DNA of 64,000 nt from Marthasterias glacialis (taxonomy: Eukaryota; Echinodermata; Asteroidea; Forcipulatida; Asteriidae): NCBI GenBank assembly GCA_911728455.2, contig OU452219.1, positions 8,616,320 through 8,680,319 of the forward strand, read 5' to 3'. Under the pieces are notes generated by a model. The model was not told the DNA's origin, did no database searches, and was given only the letters and a program-made list of their open reading frames with translations. Below, one piece after another: positions 12,040-23,900 of this stretch; the stretch's first letter is position 1, and each line of letters begins with the position of its first letter. The translations under genes were made by a program, and so were the position numbers.

Positions 12040-12180
12040 GTGGATTGTTAGGGTTATAATCACCACAGGCTTTGCACGCTGCACACTTGCCACACAAAGC
12101 AGGGGGGATCATTTGCAGGTCCTTGGGCCAGAATTTCCCTCCTCCACATCGGCGGTGGACAACAAAATGGGTTTGTGGGG
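12040..12180 (-). other. Cysteine-cluster peptide fragment, possible retroelement remnant
   Basis: A minus-strand frame encodes a short Cys-rich peptide with spacing CxxCxxCxxC (CGKCAACKAC, 12065-12094), preceded by FWPKDLQMIPPAL. A similar Cys cluster occurs in the pol region of BEL/Pao retrotransposons between protease and reverse transcriptase, as I recall. The frame ends soon after. The words coding PKDLQMI here and QKDLQMI at about 11920 are alike, hinting at an internal duplication. No reverse transcriptase motif is visible nearby. Confidence 0.2.
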
Positions 12181-12823
12181 CACTTCAATACGGTTTTTAT
12201 GAGGGGAGGAATAAAAGCTCTTTGAAGAGTGTCACTCTGAAAAATAGTGTTTTTTTTTTTCTTTTTTAAAGGTAGATTGGTAGATCTGATAAAACAAGAT
12301 TGCCTATTACGGAGAGAGATCCTCTGCTCTCTGGACCTGCTACAAGGACACTTCAAACAATAAAGGTTATCTAAAGAAACCAAGGAGATGTTGCGACGGC
12401 CAAAATAGGATAAAGGGCTTCTTGAGACATCCTCTCAAGTAGGCCTAATAAGGAATGCGGAGATGTGATTATAACACAAAGGGCATTGACATAATTGGGA
12501 TTTTTCTTTAAACCTCCTGGATAAACTTACAAGCACCCACTGTGAGATTGCGTTTTGGATGATTGAACCCTTTTGGTCAATAGTGGGGTGGAAATGAAAT
12601 TGTTGATTCTAACTAAACTGTGGTTCAGTGATGTAACTTTCTCTCCAAAGGTTGTGCTCTTGAGGATGGTGCATGTTTACCAGAGCAGGTGCAACAGAAA
12701 ACACGAATCAGCAGTAAATTGTATTTACAAATACTGACAATTTAAAAAATATTTTACGATCATGATGAATTATTGAGATATTACTCAAAAAGTGTCTTGT
12801 CAAGACCACACAAATATAGCGAA

Positions 12824-12990
12824 AGCCGGCTACCAGCCAAAATATCATATGATAATGTACTTCTTGTGACTGGTCCCATGTTTTCTTCTTTTTTTTGATA
12901 ATAAAGTGAATTATTTTAACTAAATTCTCATTTTATCAGCTCGGTGAAATTCGCTGAAGCAAGCTTAGCAACTTTATAAATGAGGCCCAT
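12824..12990 (-). repeat. Degraded copy of the AATTTCATAGAGCTGCT MITE family
   Basis: GGCTACCAGCCAAAATATCATATG and TTGTGACTGGT are internal words of the family. The right end, TGAGGCCCATG, is decayed. Confidence 0.4.
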
Positions 12991-13074
12991 GTGATGTTCC
13001 CCTTCGGGATCTGTTTGTGTTCAGGCACCTCCCGAACAAACATATCGACAAATAGGGAGACTGTCGACATTAGG

Positions 13075-13165
13075 GCGGGATAGCTCAGTTGGTAGAGCGA
13101 CGGTATATTTAGCCGGTGGTCGCAGGATCAAATCCTGCTCCAGTCAATTTTTCTTTGTTCACTTC
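13075..13165 (+). repeat. tRNA-like SINE head (not a working tRNA)
   Basis: An exact A box, TAGCTCAGTTGG (13081-13092), and a near-exact B box, GGATCAAATCC (13125-13135, one mismatch), have tRNA spacing. The D arm and T arm can pair. The anticodon stem does not form and the acceptor stem has a mismatch. The text runs on into CAGTCAATTTTTCTTTGTTC, typical of a tRNA-derived SINE body. Confidence 0.65.
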
Positions 13166-13444
13166 TAAAATGGCATAAAACGATTTATCGTCTGTGTTGC
13201 TGTCAGGTGAATTGGGCCAAATGATAATTAATTACATCTGTTAGTCGCTGGACACACCAATAATAACAGTAATGATAATTTTAGAGGCTAATCATCCTTA
13301 CTCGCAGCTGAGAAGCTGGGATTGAGAAGGACATGGCTTACAAGGTGTTCGAGCTGCAGGCATGCAAGTGGTGTCTTTGGCAGCAGGCCACATGGACCCA
13401 TGGACCCATGGACCATGGAGCACAGCCAGACATCAAGAGTGTGT

Positions 13445-13620
13445 GATTTTTCCGGAGGGAGGGCAACCAGAGGGCCCGGAGAAAAACCCTCGTAGCACAG
13501 GGGAGAACACACGCACAACTCTACTCACATTATGACCTTAGCCGGGAATCAAACCAGGGCAACATTGGTGAAAGGTGAGCACTTTTCACACTAGCCACCT
13601 ATGCCACTTGTGCGGTAAAG
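13445..13620 (-). repeat. tRNA-derived SINE, another family
   Basis: On the minus strand the B box GGTTTGATTCC is exact (13545-13555), with an A-box-like TAGGTGGCTAGTGTG about 50 bp before it. The GC-richer body runs left to about 13445. Confidence 0.5.
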
Positions 13621-14394
13621 ACTTCCGCATGACCTTCCCAATAAACAATCACTAAGACCTATGAAGGATGGATTACAACAAACAATGCTTCCTTTAAAGA
13701 AAAGCGCTGCAGATTACACTTAATATATTTTTTTCAACATCTTTAATCTTCCCATCCTCTATAATCCAAGATAATTTAAGGCGAAAGAGATTTGAGACAC
13801 ACAAATACTCTAAGTACAATACAGCTCACAAGAGGGCAGTGTTCAGAGGACCTGCAATGATTCCTTGACTTGTGATTTCATTATCACTAAACACAAGAGG
13901 GGGTACTTTCTAATACCCAGTGATGACTTGTGTGACTTGGGCAGTCAGAATCAGAATGAAATAGAACTGCCAATAATAACCTCATCTCTTAAAAAACAAA
14001 ACACCCAAATTACAAGGAAGATGAAATAAACTATTATTAGGAAGTAGACACTCAGGGTATCAATATGCGACACCCTACGCCAAAATCAGGCATTTCTCAG
14101 TGAAATGACATAAGTGAAGACAACTGATCTATTAGTCAACATATCAATGTAACATGATGTGTTAATACGTTCTATACGTTGAGAAAACCGCACCACATAA
14201 GTCCTAATTAGGTGTTATTTGAAAGGCTATTTTTGTCATCTATTTTATGAGCATGTAAACCCAGCCTGCCAAGTCATTGCACTTGTTTTTTGTTTTGTTT
14301 TGTTTTTGTTTGTTTTGCATGGAGCATCATAATTGTTTGTTATCCTGGTAATTACCTTTGATCACAATGTTTTGAACTGATTGCTAAATGTATT
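13621..14394. other. No gene seen
   Basis: Non-coding. A CTCF-like AAGAGGGCAG sits near 13832 (first base off consensus). A TTTTG low-complexity run lies at about 14287-14320. Confidence 0.5.
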
Positions 14395-15050
14395 AACCAG
14401 TTGCTGCCGGGATTCTTGCATTTTTTCCCCCATCCAGCCTGACAGGATTATTTTCTCCGAATTGCGGGAATCATTTTTCTTTGAGAGTACCGCTGGCACA
14501 AAGAGACCTTGACTTGACAAAGCCAAGAGAGTAAAGATTCTCTTTATAGCACCGGGATTTTTGTTTTCTCTATCAAGAAAATGTCAAATTTGTGTACCGT
14601 GAAGTGCAAAACCTTGGCCGTGAGCCAGGGCATAGGGTTACTAAACCCAGAACCAAGGCTGGATCCCTGTTTCACTTTGACTTACCTCCATAGAGCCAAA
14701 ATACAATGAATAAGCAATGGTGGAAGCCTCTCAATTTTCCCGTAATCCTCTTCTTGGAACAAAAGGACAAAAGTCTAGAATCGGGGATTTCACAATAACC
14801 CCAGCCCAATGGGCGAAAATCGACCAAATTTTCGACTCCATCTGTCGTCTTTTTGTGGGTGAAACGAAGCATTACAGGACGTGTACGCGCTCCATACATG
14901 CACAATAGTGGAATGTCCGGGTGACCTTTGTTCTGGTATTCCGGTTTTAAACAATGCGTGTTTAAATGACACCCGTCTGCTGACTCGGACAATATTTTCG
15001 CGAATACCGGTACGCAACATCCGTCACCAACCGGTGAAGGTGTTACAACC
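14395..15050. repeat. Interspersed repeat, copy 1, with internal insertion
   Basis: CCGGGATTC then AATCATTTTTCTTTGAGAG (about 14405-14490), and then, after about 260 unrelated bases, AATCGGGGATTTCACAATAACC and GTGGGTGAAACGAAGC up to about 15030. The copy at 41873-42200 has these two parts contiguous, so copy 1 carries an insertion at about 14512-14770. Frames on the minus strand (126 and 76 codons) fall within it and are shared in style with a frame in the other copy, but show no known domain. Confidence 0.5.
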
Positions 15051-15059
15051 AAGCACTCC

Positions 15060-16532
15060 TAACCTGACTGTGTAGTCCACCAGTCTCCGCATTGCAGAGT
15101 CTGCAATACTCTTTGGCGACAGAAAACATGTTTTATAAGCTACAAAGTGTAAGATGTTGCAACAAAACCTATGGCCAATGACTTCAGACCTTCTTTTCGT
15201 CCCAAATTATCAGTACATGAATACTTTATCATTTAAACAAAAAAGTATTTCTTTCTTTCTTTATTAGCTTCCCATTTGTTGTTTTACAAATTCTAATTTC
15301 AACTTGCATTAAAATATCGACTCATAGTTATTGAGCTTCGTTTCTGATTACCAAGCTTTTCCTTATACATGGATGTTTTGGTTTGATTTGTCATACTTCG
15401 TTGTGTCTGTCCAACAATGTTGTATTTCCTAAAATAGCACTTACATTACACGTAAGTTTGAAAGTAGCAAAACGTTGTATCTCACTTAAAATAACCCGGA
15501 TGTACGCCAGGCACCGAGCTTCAACGTTTTTGCCAGCAGATTGTTCGTGCGAGATTCGATGTTGTCGCACAATCAAGATACATCGTTTTTACACCGACAC
15601 GACGTTTGTCTCGTCAATATTTAAAGTGTAGATTTTATAAATCAATGTTATTTAATGGCAAGCTGTTTCTCATTGAGTAATTTCTTTTATGAGATTCTCA
15701 AAACAAATTGAATGTTATGTCTCCACTCATGAGACAAAAAGAACACAAAAAAGTGCTTCAGCTGCACACTTTTTTTTCAAATTTTGAGAATTCAAGCATT
15801 TTTGAATTGTCGTGTGTGGTAATTACCTATGTAATGTAACAGATGTCCTATTCTATATCCTATGGAACATAAACAATGTATTTATACAAATTAGTCAAGG
15901 CTGGATGGAGGACATGGTGCACACGTGAGTAAACTCTAGTCAGGCAAAAGAATAAGATTGATAAGATAAAAATAATCGTCATCCAAACAAAAAATAATAC
16001 TGGGACAGCTTCCGGTCAAATCAATATTTGGTTAATTGCTGATTCTGTTAAGCTAGCACACCTGACAGAATTTATTTGTGAGGAAGAGAATTTACAACAT
16101 TAGGTATGGACATTATGTCCAAGGGATTAAATGTGCACTTTGCACGACAGTTCAAACATACTTCTTCTGAGAAGTACTTTTTTTTTTATTCGACGTGCTT
16201 TATAGTTCCAAACTGTTTTGCTGAGTTCCTTCCTTCATATTTTGTTCAAAACAAGTATGCGATGAAACACATTAAATCATAGACATTGTTTTCTGGAACA
16301 TTATTATTACTATTATTAATGTCACTTGCGTTTTCAAAATACATATTTTCTTCTTCAATGAGCTGAAAGAGAAGCAAAATATTATGACTATTTCTGAATC
16401 TTTGTGACCACGCTAATATCATGTAAATACTTCCGCTTATCACTTGATGTTACCCTCCCTGGGGTTATTGGGGTATGTTCCTGAATTTGGAATAAAACAG
16501 TCAGTCAGATTATTATTATTATTATTATTTGT

Positions 16533-16563
<31 letters not shown>

Positions 16564-16872
16564 GGAGTAACATACCATTCATAAATACCCCCGCCAGTTT
16601 GGGACAATTTGACAATTTTGGCATTCCTATTGGTTGAAAGGTAGTCACATGACTGTTTGAGTTCGGTTTGAAATTACGGTTAAACATATAGCCCAAATTA
16701 AAAATGTACCTCACAGGCAGACCGAATGCATTTTGTTCACACTGTGTAGTCACGTGACCATGTGAGATACCAACAAATACATAACTTTTACTGTTCAAAG
16801 ATTGTTTCATATTTCACACTCTTTCTTTAACAGAAAAAGCATTTTTGTGAAAATAACGATGATTCCACTTAC
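15060..16872. other. No exon identified; low-complexity tracts
   Basis: This is RAD51B 3' flank or terminal intron. It contains the tract at 16509-16566: ATT repeats, then GT repeats, then about 20 G. If the donor at 16872 is not used, the RAD51B stop would be at 16814-16816. The AATAAA words on the minus strand (for example 16071-16076) are compatible with a 3' end but prove nothing. Confidence 0.45.
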
Positions 16873-16951
16873 CTTCCAGTTGGATTCCTTTGTCTTGGAT
16901 GGTGTAGACAAGACTAACAAATGGAGCAATGGGAGATTTGGCAACCAAGAC
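16873..16951 (-). CDS. RAD51B: RAD51B, C-terminal core exon (79 bp)
   Basis: This is the third RAD51B exon. On the minus strand the acceptor is TTTCTCTTGATAG and the donor is CTGGAAG followed by GTAAGT. It enters in phase 0, matching the phase-0 end of the exon at 30727, and leaves in phase 1. It encodes 26 residues starting VLVAKSPIAPFVSLVYTI and ending QDKGIQLE. Human RAD51B has ILIAKSPLAPFTSFVYTI then KEEGLVLQ here, also 26 residues. In RAD51 the matching region is YDSPCLPEAEAMFAI, the last strands of the ATPase core. If the donor is ignored, the frame runs through it for about 20 codons to a TGA at 16814-16816, giving an alternative C-terminus. If it is used, one more 3' exon is needed to the left. 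A reverse-oriented SINE ends only about 35 bp upstream of the acceptor. Confidence 0.9.
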
Positions 16952-16984
16952 CTATCAAGAGAAAAGGAAATTAATTTCATTTGT

Positions 16985-17165
16985 GTTTTACCCTTCACCA
17001 ATGTGTGTCAAGCACCGTATACACTCAGTACTTTTCCCGAGTCCTGTGGTGAAAACAATCTCCATGCATATTACTCGGGTTGGATTCGAACCCAAGATCT
17101 TGGCCATTCTAGAGCAGATGTCATACCACTAGGCCACTGAGTTTGCCCAGTAGCTAGAGGACAGC
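16985..17165 (-). repeat. tRNA-derived SINE beside the RAD51B exon
   Basis: The minus-strand B box GGTTCGAATCC is exact (17082-17092), followed leftwards by the family body and ending in GGGTAAAACACAAAT. It lies in the RAD51B intron in the same sense as the gene, about 35 bp before the acceptor at 16952. Confidence 0.7.
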
Positions 17166-17194
17166 TGCTAATAATATAAAGAATTCGAACTCGT

Positions 17195-17352
17195 CTAGTG
17201 GCATGACACATAGCCTACTCTAGAATGGCAAAGGTCGTGGGTTCAAATCCCACCCGAGAGTTATGCCTGTGTTTTTTTTTCCACTGACGACCTCAAGAAA
17301 TCATTGAGTATTCAGTGCGTATCACTTATCGGTGTAGGGTAAAACACAAATC
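17195..17352 (+). repeat. tRNA-derived SINE, inverted partner
   Basis: CGTCTAGTGGCATGAC, CTCTAGAATGGC, exact B box GGTTCAAATCC (17240-17250), then the body ending GGTGTAGGGTAAAACACAAAT. It faces the copy at 16985-17165 head to head, about 30 bp away. Confidence 0.7.
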
Positions 17353-20300
17353 AAAAATTCTTTATCCCCGATGCAAGCAAATTTAACATCTAATTACAGA
17401 TATTTTTTAAATGAAGGACTTTCTGTTTCTTTAAATTATTTCGATGATGCCAACATCCTGCAAAAATAATAAGTTGTGAGAATTTCTTGTGTCACTTTTA
17501 CTTTCAGGAGACAGATGAGCAGTGATAAGAATCCAATTCCAACATTGTGAAACAAGAATTAGGTTGGCACAATAACCAATTACCCAAAGTCCTTCATCCA
17601 TGACAGCATGACTGATTAATTTCTAAAAATAAAACAAACAACAGATAACATCTAAGAAAGAAGAAAAAAAGAAAAAGAAAAACAAACTTGAAAGGTAACT
17701 TTCTGAGCTTATAAGGCCCTTGCAAGATGCAGAAAATTATCCATCGTGATGAAATTTCACAGTTTTGATCTCTTGAAAACAAGAGGACTGGAGCAAATGT
17801 AATATGTTAAGACCTTGTATGTCAATCTATTCTGTTTGCAGATGGATTGCAAATTAGCTGATGCTGAAATCAAGATATTAACCTGTGGCAGCATCAGTTT
17901 ACTTCATTAAGTCATCAAGGGTAAAGTTACAAATTACATTGAAAGGCACTGTCATGTTCAGAGGTATCGTTTTTTGTATATTTATATAAAAAATTGTTTT
18001 ACATTTATTAACTAAATTCACTTAAAAAAAGCTTCAGCTTGACAAAAGTGCTTCACTGAGATTGCAGGACCTCTTGAATGAATTCACAATATAACAAACA
18101 TTTTGAAACCACTGAAGTAACCTTTTAATGTACCCGTATTAATCTTACTTCTGCAAGCCCTTCTGGACCTTTGTTAAGTTTCCGAGCGTTATGAACAAAA
18201 GAAAGAAATAAAAGAAAGGAAAAACACAAACAAACAACAACAAACTTTTGGGGTCAGACTGACACACTCATCATTAAAAAGGTTGACATTTTCTCCTGTC
18301 AGATTACCAGCAGCTAAAAGACCTTTAACGACTTGCCAGTTCCTTCCCTTAGACAGACCGCTGATGATTCAGCCTTATGTAATGGGGAGTGAAAAAAAAA
18401 AAAAAAAAAAAAAACCAAAACCTCCAAGGGTAAAAGACATGCATCACGACGAGTGACGTCAAGATAAGTCACAATTGAATCTTTTGTTGCAACCATTCTG
18501 ACCGACTCCTAAATACAATGGCTAAAGTATGGCAGTCACAAATGATGATTTGTAATGCATTTTAATTGATAAAGGGAGAAAAAAACAGTCCTATGTCATT
18601 AAAATGGCTCTGGGCAGCCTGAGCTGTTTTATTTATAGTAGCAGCCTGTGTTTGGAATTGACAAACTCCATTGGTGTATGAAAGACTTGTATATCCTTGA
18701 AGCCACATGCCAAAACTAAATTTTTATGATTATTATTGCAAGAGCAATATCAATAAGTGGATATTGTTAAGGACTTGACTGTGCAAATATGGGGATATAA
18801 CTCTGAATTGTGTTTATTTTGTTTGTTATATAATTATATATCTGCTGCCCAGGGACTGTGCTATTGATGTTCAAATTAAACACATTATTTTTCTAACCCA
18901 AATAGTTTTCAGTGACACACTTGTATCATGAGGCCCCTATGTACTGTCCTGTGGCATATGAAGCCCGCTCTCTTACGACATAACGGATTGGCAATTATTG
19001 ACAACTTTTTGGTTTGGTTTCAATCTGAAGCTCATACCATTACCGAATCATCCGGAGAACTTTTTATATATTGAGAACCTTAAATATTGTTTAGGTCTAG
19101 GAAAAAGTATACTAGAAGACCCACTGCTTATTTCAAATGTCGCAAACAAACTAAGCCCAGAAAAAAACAACCTTTTTTGTGTATATTATTTGGTTTGCGG
19201 TAACACCATGTGATTATATCTACTTTGCTATATACAGTAGTTTGTTCTTGTGAGAACTTGTCTTGTTATTATTCTACTACCGCGGAGTAGATTTATGAAT
19301 TTGGGGGGACGGCCTAGTTCTGAAAAGAACTGTCCTGCTTATTAAGTACCTTTTTGTTGTTTTTACTAATCGAACATAACCACTAAATTTGATGAAATGT
19401 TCACAGGTTGTTTGATTGGGTGTATTCATTGGAAACTAGAGAGAACAGAATCCACTCTTTCGAGAGTATTTGTACTGTCCCTTTAAGCAGGTACGTCCTT
19501 TAAGTTTAACATATGGACATATCATTACATTGTCATGCTGCGTCTCAGAAAATGTCATTGGTCCAAACTATCACATGCCAATTCTCTACGAAGGTACAGA
19601 ATTGTTATTGCAGTGAAGAAGGATTTTTTGTCTGGCATATCTTCATCCTCGTAGGGAACACGTCTGGTGTGCATCAATGGCGTCACATCCTATACCTTCT
19701 AAAAAAAACTTTAACCTTTTACATTTTTTGCATGCATATGTGGAAGTTCACTTTGTTTCACCAAACTATTTAGCTGGCTAATGTGAAGTAGCATAGCAGA
19801 GCAGACACACAGCAATCCAGGCTAATTCATGAAACAAAGAAAACGCAATGCTCTGTGCATTACACAACAAATAATTAAGAAGAAAAAGACAAACGAAATC
19901 AAAAAAGGCCACAAAAGCCACAATTGTTCAGTGCGAAACTCTTCCAGTGTCAGCTCAAGGAAGCGATGTGCATCCCCATTCTCTACGCATGTTGGATACC
20001 TGTACAAAACTCCAACCAAAGTCTGAATTTGTATACTATTTCCAGTTTTGAAAAAACACCATATTAGCTCTCCTTTATGATAGGGGGCAGCTTGTGAAAA
20101 ACCAGAAAAAAACTATAATTACAAACATTGTTTGAAAAAGGAGGGTGTCATTGAAAAAAAGAGTAAAAACTCACGAAAAGTGATTAGGTTTTCCTATGGT
20201 GTGGACGTTAGTAATTGTTTCAAAATAACGATTTCCTATGGTCCTTCACTAAGATGTGATATTGCAAAAGCATAAAAGAAATTTTTCTGGGGTCATTTTG

Positions 20301-20354
20301 GAAAAAAATTACCAGATAGAAACAAAAAAAGAAGAAGGAAATATGATACAAATG
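17353..20354. other. RAD51B intron, no exon seen
   Basis: AT-rich, with A23 at 18392-18414. Part of a GGTAACACCATG element (see 32394-32486) lies near 19199-19270, followed by CTACTACCGCGGAGTAGA, a short palindrome. Confidence 0.5.
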
Positions 20355-20940
20355 TATAGAATGCAAAGGAGTGCATTTTCGCAGAATATAATCCCGAGGT
20401 GAAATATGGATTATTATATTCCAATGCACGAGGTGAAGCCAAGTAAAATGGAAAAGCCAGATTTCACCGAGTGGTTATATTCTGCCAAGCCGAGTGAAAT
20501 GGAAAAGCCAGATTTCACGGAGTGATTATATTCTGCGACAATGCACGAACAAAATGCATTCAATATTTGTTTTATACAAATCACAAAAATCCTTGTCACT
20601 TGAAATTTGTTCACAATAAACACAAAAAAGACACAGAAACACGCCCAGCCCAAAATTTAAAAATTCTATTTAAAAATAAAACCTTCTAAGCAACGTGGAC
20701 AACTCCATGTAGACACCAACCTCGTCTGCTGTGACACGTCCATGCCTCATTTGGAAAAACCAGCGTAGAACGAACATTTTTAGAAACCACGCTGCAAAGC
20801 GTCCAATATTTAACCATTTTGGACGGATTGAATATTAAGTTTTGGAGCGCCGGGACAGTAAAATACACAGCAAAATAATGGATGACACGTGATGCGTGTT
20901 CCACCAATCAAATTACAAAGATCTGTGTGTGTGGCATGTA
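20355..20940 (-). mobile_element. Long-hairpin element, copy A (with extra arm)
   Basis: The hairpin side is on the left. CGCAGAATATAATC followed by GAGGTGAAAT opens it. The arm GTGAAATGGAAAAGCCAGATT then TTCACGGAGTGATTATATTC is present twice in tandem (about 20426-20477 and 20478-20541). The non-hairpin end is near 20880-20935 (GACACGTGATGCGTGTTCCACC). It is the same family as 28950-29448 and 51388-51950. Confidence 0.65.
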
Positions 20941-23900
20941 TAAGAAAAAATGAATGGATTGATTGGTAATAAACATGCAGACACAATACTCTTGTTTATT
21001 TATACAAAGTCGTTGCTAAACTTGTACTTGTGATGAGGATGAGCTAGTGTAGAGAGGTTATTGACTCCTACATGCAGCTGCCACTAAAACCCCACTGGGT
21101 ACTAGGTCAAAACAAGTCCTCAAAATTGGTGAGAAATATATGAATTTTTGATAAATACATCTAGGCTGTCTCTCATTTGACTTTCTCTGCAGGCTAGTAA
21201 ATTTCAAATGACAAAAAAAGAATATTTATAAAATCAATGAATATTGTATGTGTCTACAGTTTTTTTTCAGGTTTTTAATTTTTCACACAAACCTCCAAGT
21301 AAAATCTGATCTGGAGGGAGAACAATGAACAGACGAGGATGTGAGAGCACGGGGTCTTGTTTACACAAGATACGAACAGCAGAAAAATTATCATTACAGC
21401 AGAAATACATTACTTTCGGTCTAATGCACAATACGAAAACATGAGGCATCTTTGTACACACGTAATGGCCTCCAATCGTGGACCCTCCTTTGTTTAAACT
21501 CTTTGTCCTGACAAATGTGGGTCCCATTGTTTTCCCTTGTGATAGCAATCATCGACCTATTGTCCCTTTTGTTATAAGGCCTCGTTTTGAAAGTCACTAC
21601 AGTGCATACACACACCCACTCATTCTTTTTAACACCAAGTTGTGGGGACTCCCTTTTTTTTATTTTTTATTATTCCCTTTTCTATTGAATCACCTCCTGG
21701 GGACAGGGTTTTACAAAGAAAAACGTTGTGGGGACCTTTGTTCCATTGTATAAATATCCCCATAACGGTGTTTGTGCCTACCCACGTTTGTCGAACCCGT
21801 AAATCAAGGACTTCTATGTTCTCCAATTGTTTGGACTTAATTTTTTTTAGCAACGTCCTAGTCGATTTTGTACACAAAAGCAAAGCAATTGATGCCATCG
21901 GTCTGTCGGAACACCTATATTCCTTTTGTTAAAGTCCTCCGTTACACACCCCCATGTTTGTCGACATAAAACGAGGACTTTTCTTTGTTCACACGATGTT
22001 TGGACTTTTTGTTGTGTGTGTGCGACATCTTCACTGGTTTTGAACATGTCCTTACTCAGTCAAAAAACTCAAATCCCTTTTCTTAAATTACTGGGATTCA
22101 ACGAGTATACATTCCCACACACACTTTTTTTTTATATATATAACTTGATTGAACACTGCCAATTTCAAAAAGCTGACAAGCAAAGAAAAATCTTGCTCAG
22201 AAGAAGAAAAAAAGAAAGAAAAAAGAAAGAAAATAAAGAGAAAACATAAAATTCCGGATGATAACCCGAAAGCACAAACACAGGTTGACTATCGGTTTAA
22301 ATAGTAGTTATTTCATTGAAGAAACATCTCACGGTGCAGCTGTATATTTCATTTTTACCATTTAGATCTCGCTCCCCACAAATGTCTGCCGAACAGGACG
22401 GCTCCGGTGAAACGGCAAGAAATTGAAAAGAGAATTGACGTCACGCTGATACGGGCCCGTGGACTCAATTGAAAGGAAAGATATAAAATTTGTATGCCGC
22501 ATTTCTATAGCTGTCAGACTGCCGAGGGAGAATATGTGAGATCTGAGAGGGCTGTTATTGGGATGTGGAGCTCAGGCATTGTCCCGATTGAGGGCTAAAT
22601 TATGGAGCACTATGAACACACAAGAAAGACATTTTTATGTAACCTGGGGAGCTATTTGATGAATTGGGGAGTTGTTAAAGCTGGCGTATGGTCAGATTAA
22701 TCTTCCCTGGACATTTTTTTTTGTCTTTGCAATCTTCTCGAGTATCCCGGATAGCTGATAAATGCTCTTGGAATAACAGTGTAGGTATTGTACCGTCCAG
22801 CAAAAGGCAATTCAACAAATTTCCACAGCGTGATTGACACAAAGATTGTCGTGCGAATGATCTTGTCTCTTTGTTTTCAACCCGACCTGACATATTGCTG
22901 CATTTTGCGAGAGGTCGATCAGTCGCGATGAAACACTCTGAAAGTACTTAAATAAAACAAATTCAGAACACTTCGTGTATAAAGAGGACTCACTTCATTT
23001 CCGTTTTGCTCCAAACTAAACAATTTCAAAGACTGACCACAATCCCTTATCCCCCCCCCCTGAATATAATTTGTTTTTAAATAATATAAATGTAAAAAAA
23101 AAAAAAAAAAAACAATACGGCTAGAATGAACAGATTGCAGTGAAACAATTCCATAATTTGTATAAAAATCTGTTATCATCTGTAAAAAAAAAAAAAAAAA
23201 AAAACTGACAGAATTGAATACAAAATCAAAAAGCTGGATGACACAAAACATCCCTCCTCTTCAGCTGCGAGCTCCCCTTCTAAAATCACACACTATTAGA
23301 TTTACCTGCTTAATACTACAATTATATATCAGGATTCAATGGCCAAGATTTAAATAAACCAACCCCTCGTATTGTCAAAGGAACTGACGTAAATTTGTGT
23401 CCTCCCTCGACATGTAGATGGGAAAATATTTTGACTAGCTTTATTAATACACGGACAACATTCACAAATTTGACGTACCACTCCAACGACAGGGCAAAGG
23501 TGGTGAAGCTCATAGGGCTGCCGAGGAAAATGTCGCTCACTTCTGAGGCAGAATCATGGCAAGTATGAGGCCCCGAAAAATATAGGCTAATTTGAAGAAG
23601 TAGAACATGGAATTTTCCATTTCAAAACTGTGAGAATCACAAGTGTGTCTTGACTTTTGTTTGCTACATCAGTGGTTTCGTTATAGACCTATAATGCATT
23701 AATTACCAATCATGTTGAGGTGTTGCACTAAGTAATTTGCATTTTAAATTTGTTTCAGGATCTGTTTGAGTTGGCAACTTTAAATGTGGCCCAATTATAG
23801 TCGAAAGCAAAAGGGAAATCATTTAGATTTAAGATGTAACATCTGATGAAAAAAACATCACAGGCTTAGTGGAAGGATAAGTTGAAAAAATATTCAATAT

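Noticed and set aside
13075-13150. Functional tRNA gene
   Set aside because: A and B boxes are good, but the anticodon stem does not pair and the acceptor stem has a mismatch. The sequence continues into a SINE-like body.
14672-15052. 126-codon minus ORF as a gene
   Set aside because: It lies in an interspersed repeat with a diverged copy at 42 kb and has no domain.
23322-23540. Alternative RAD51B C-terminal exon (SPMSFTTF text)
   Set aside because: It looks faintly like KSPLAPFTSF, but the alignment needs a deletion, the phase does not fit, and the exon at 16873 matches far better.
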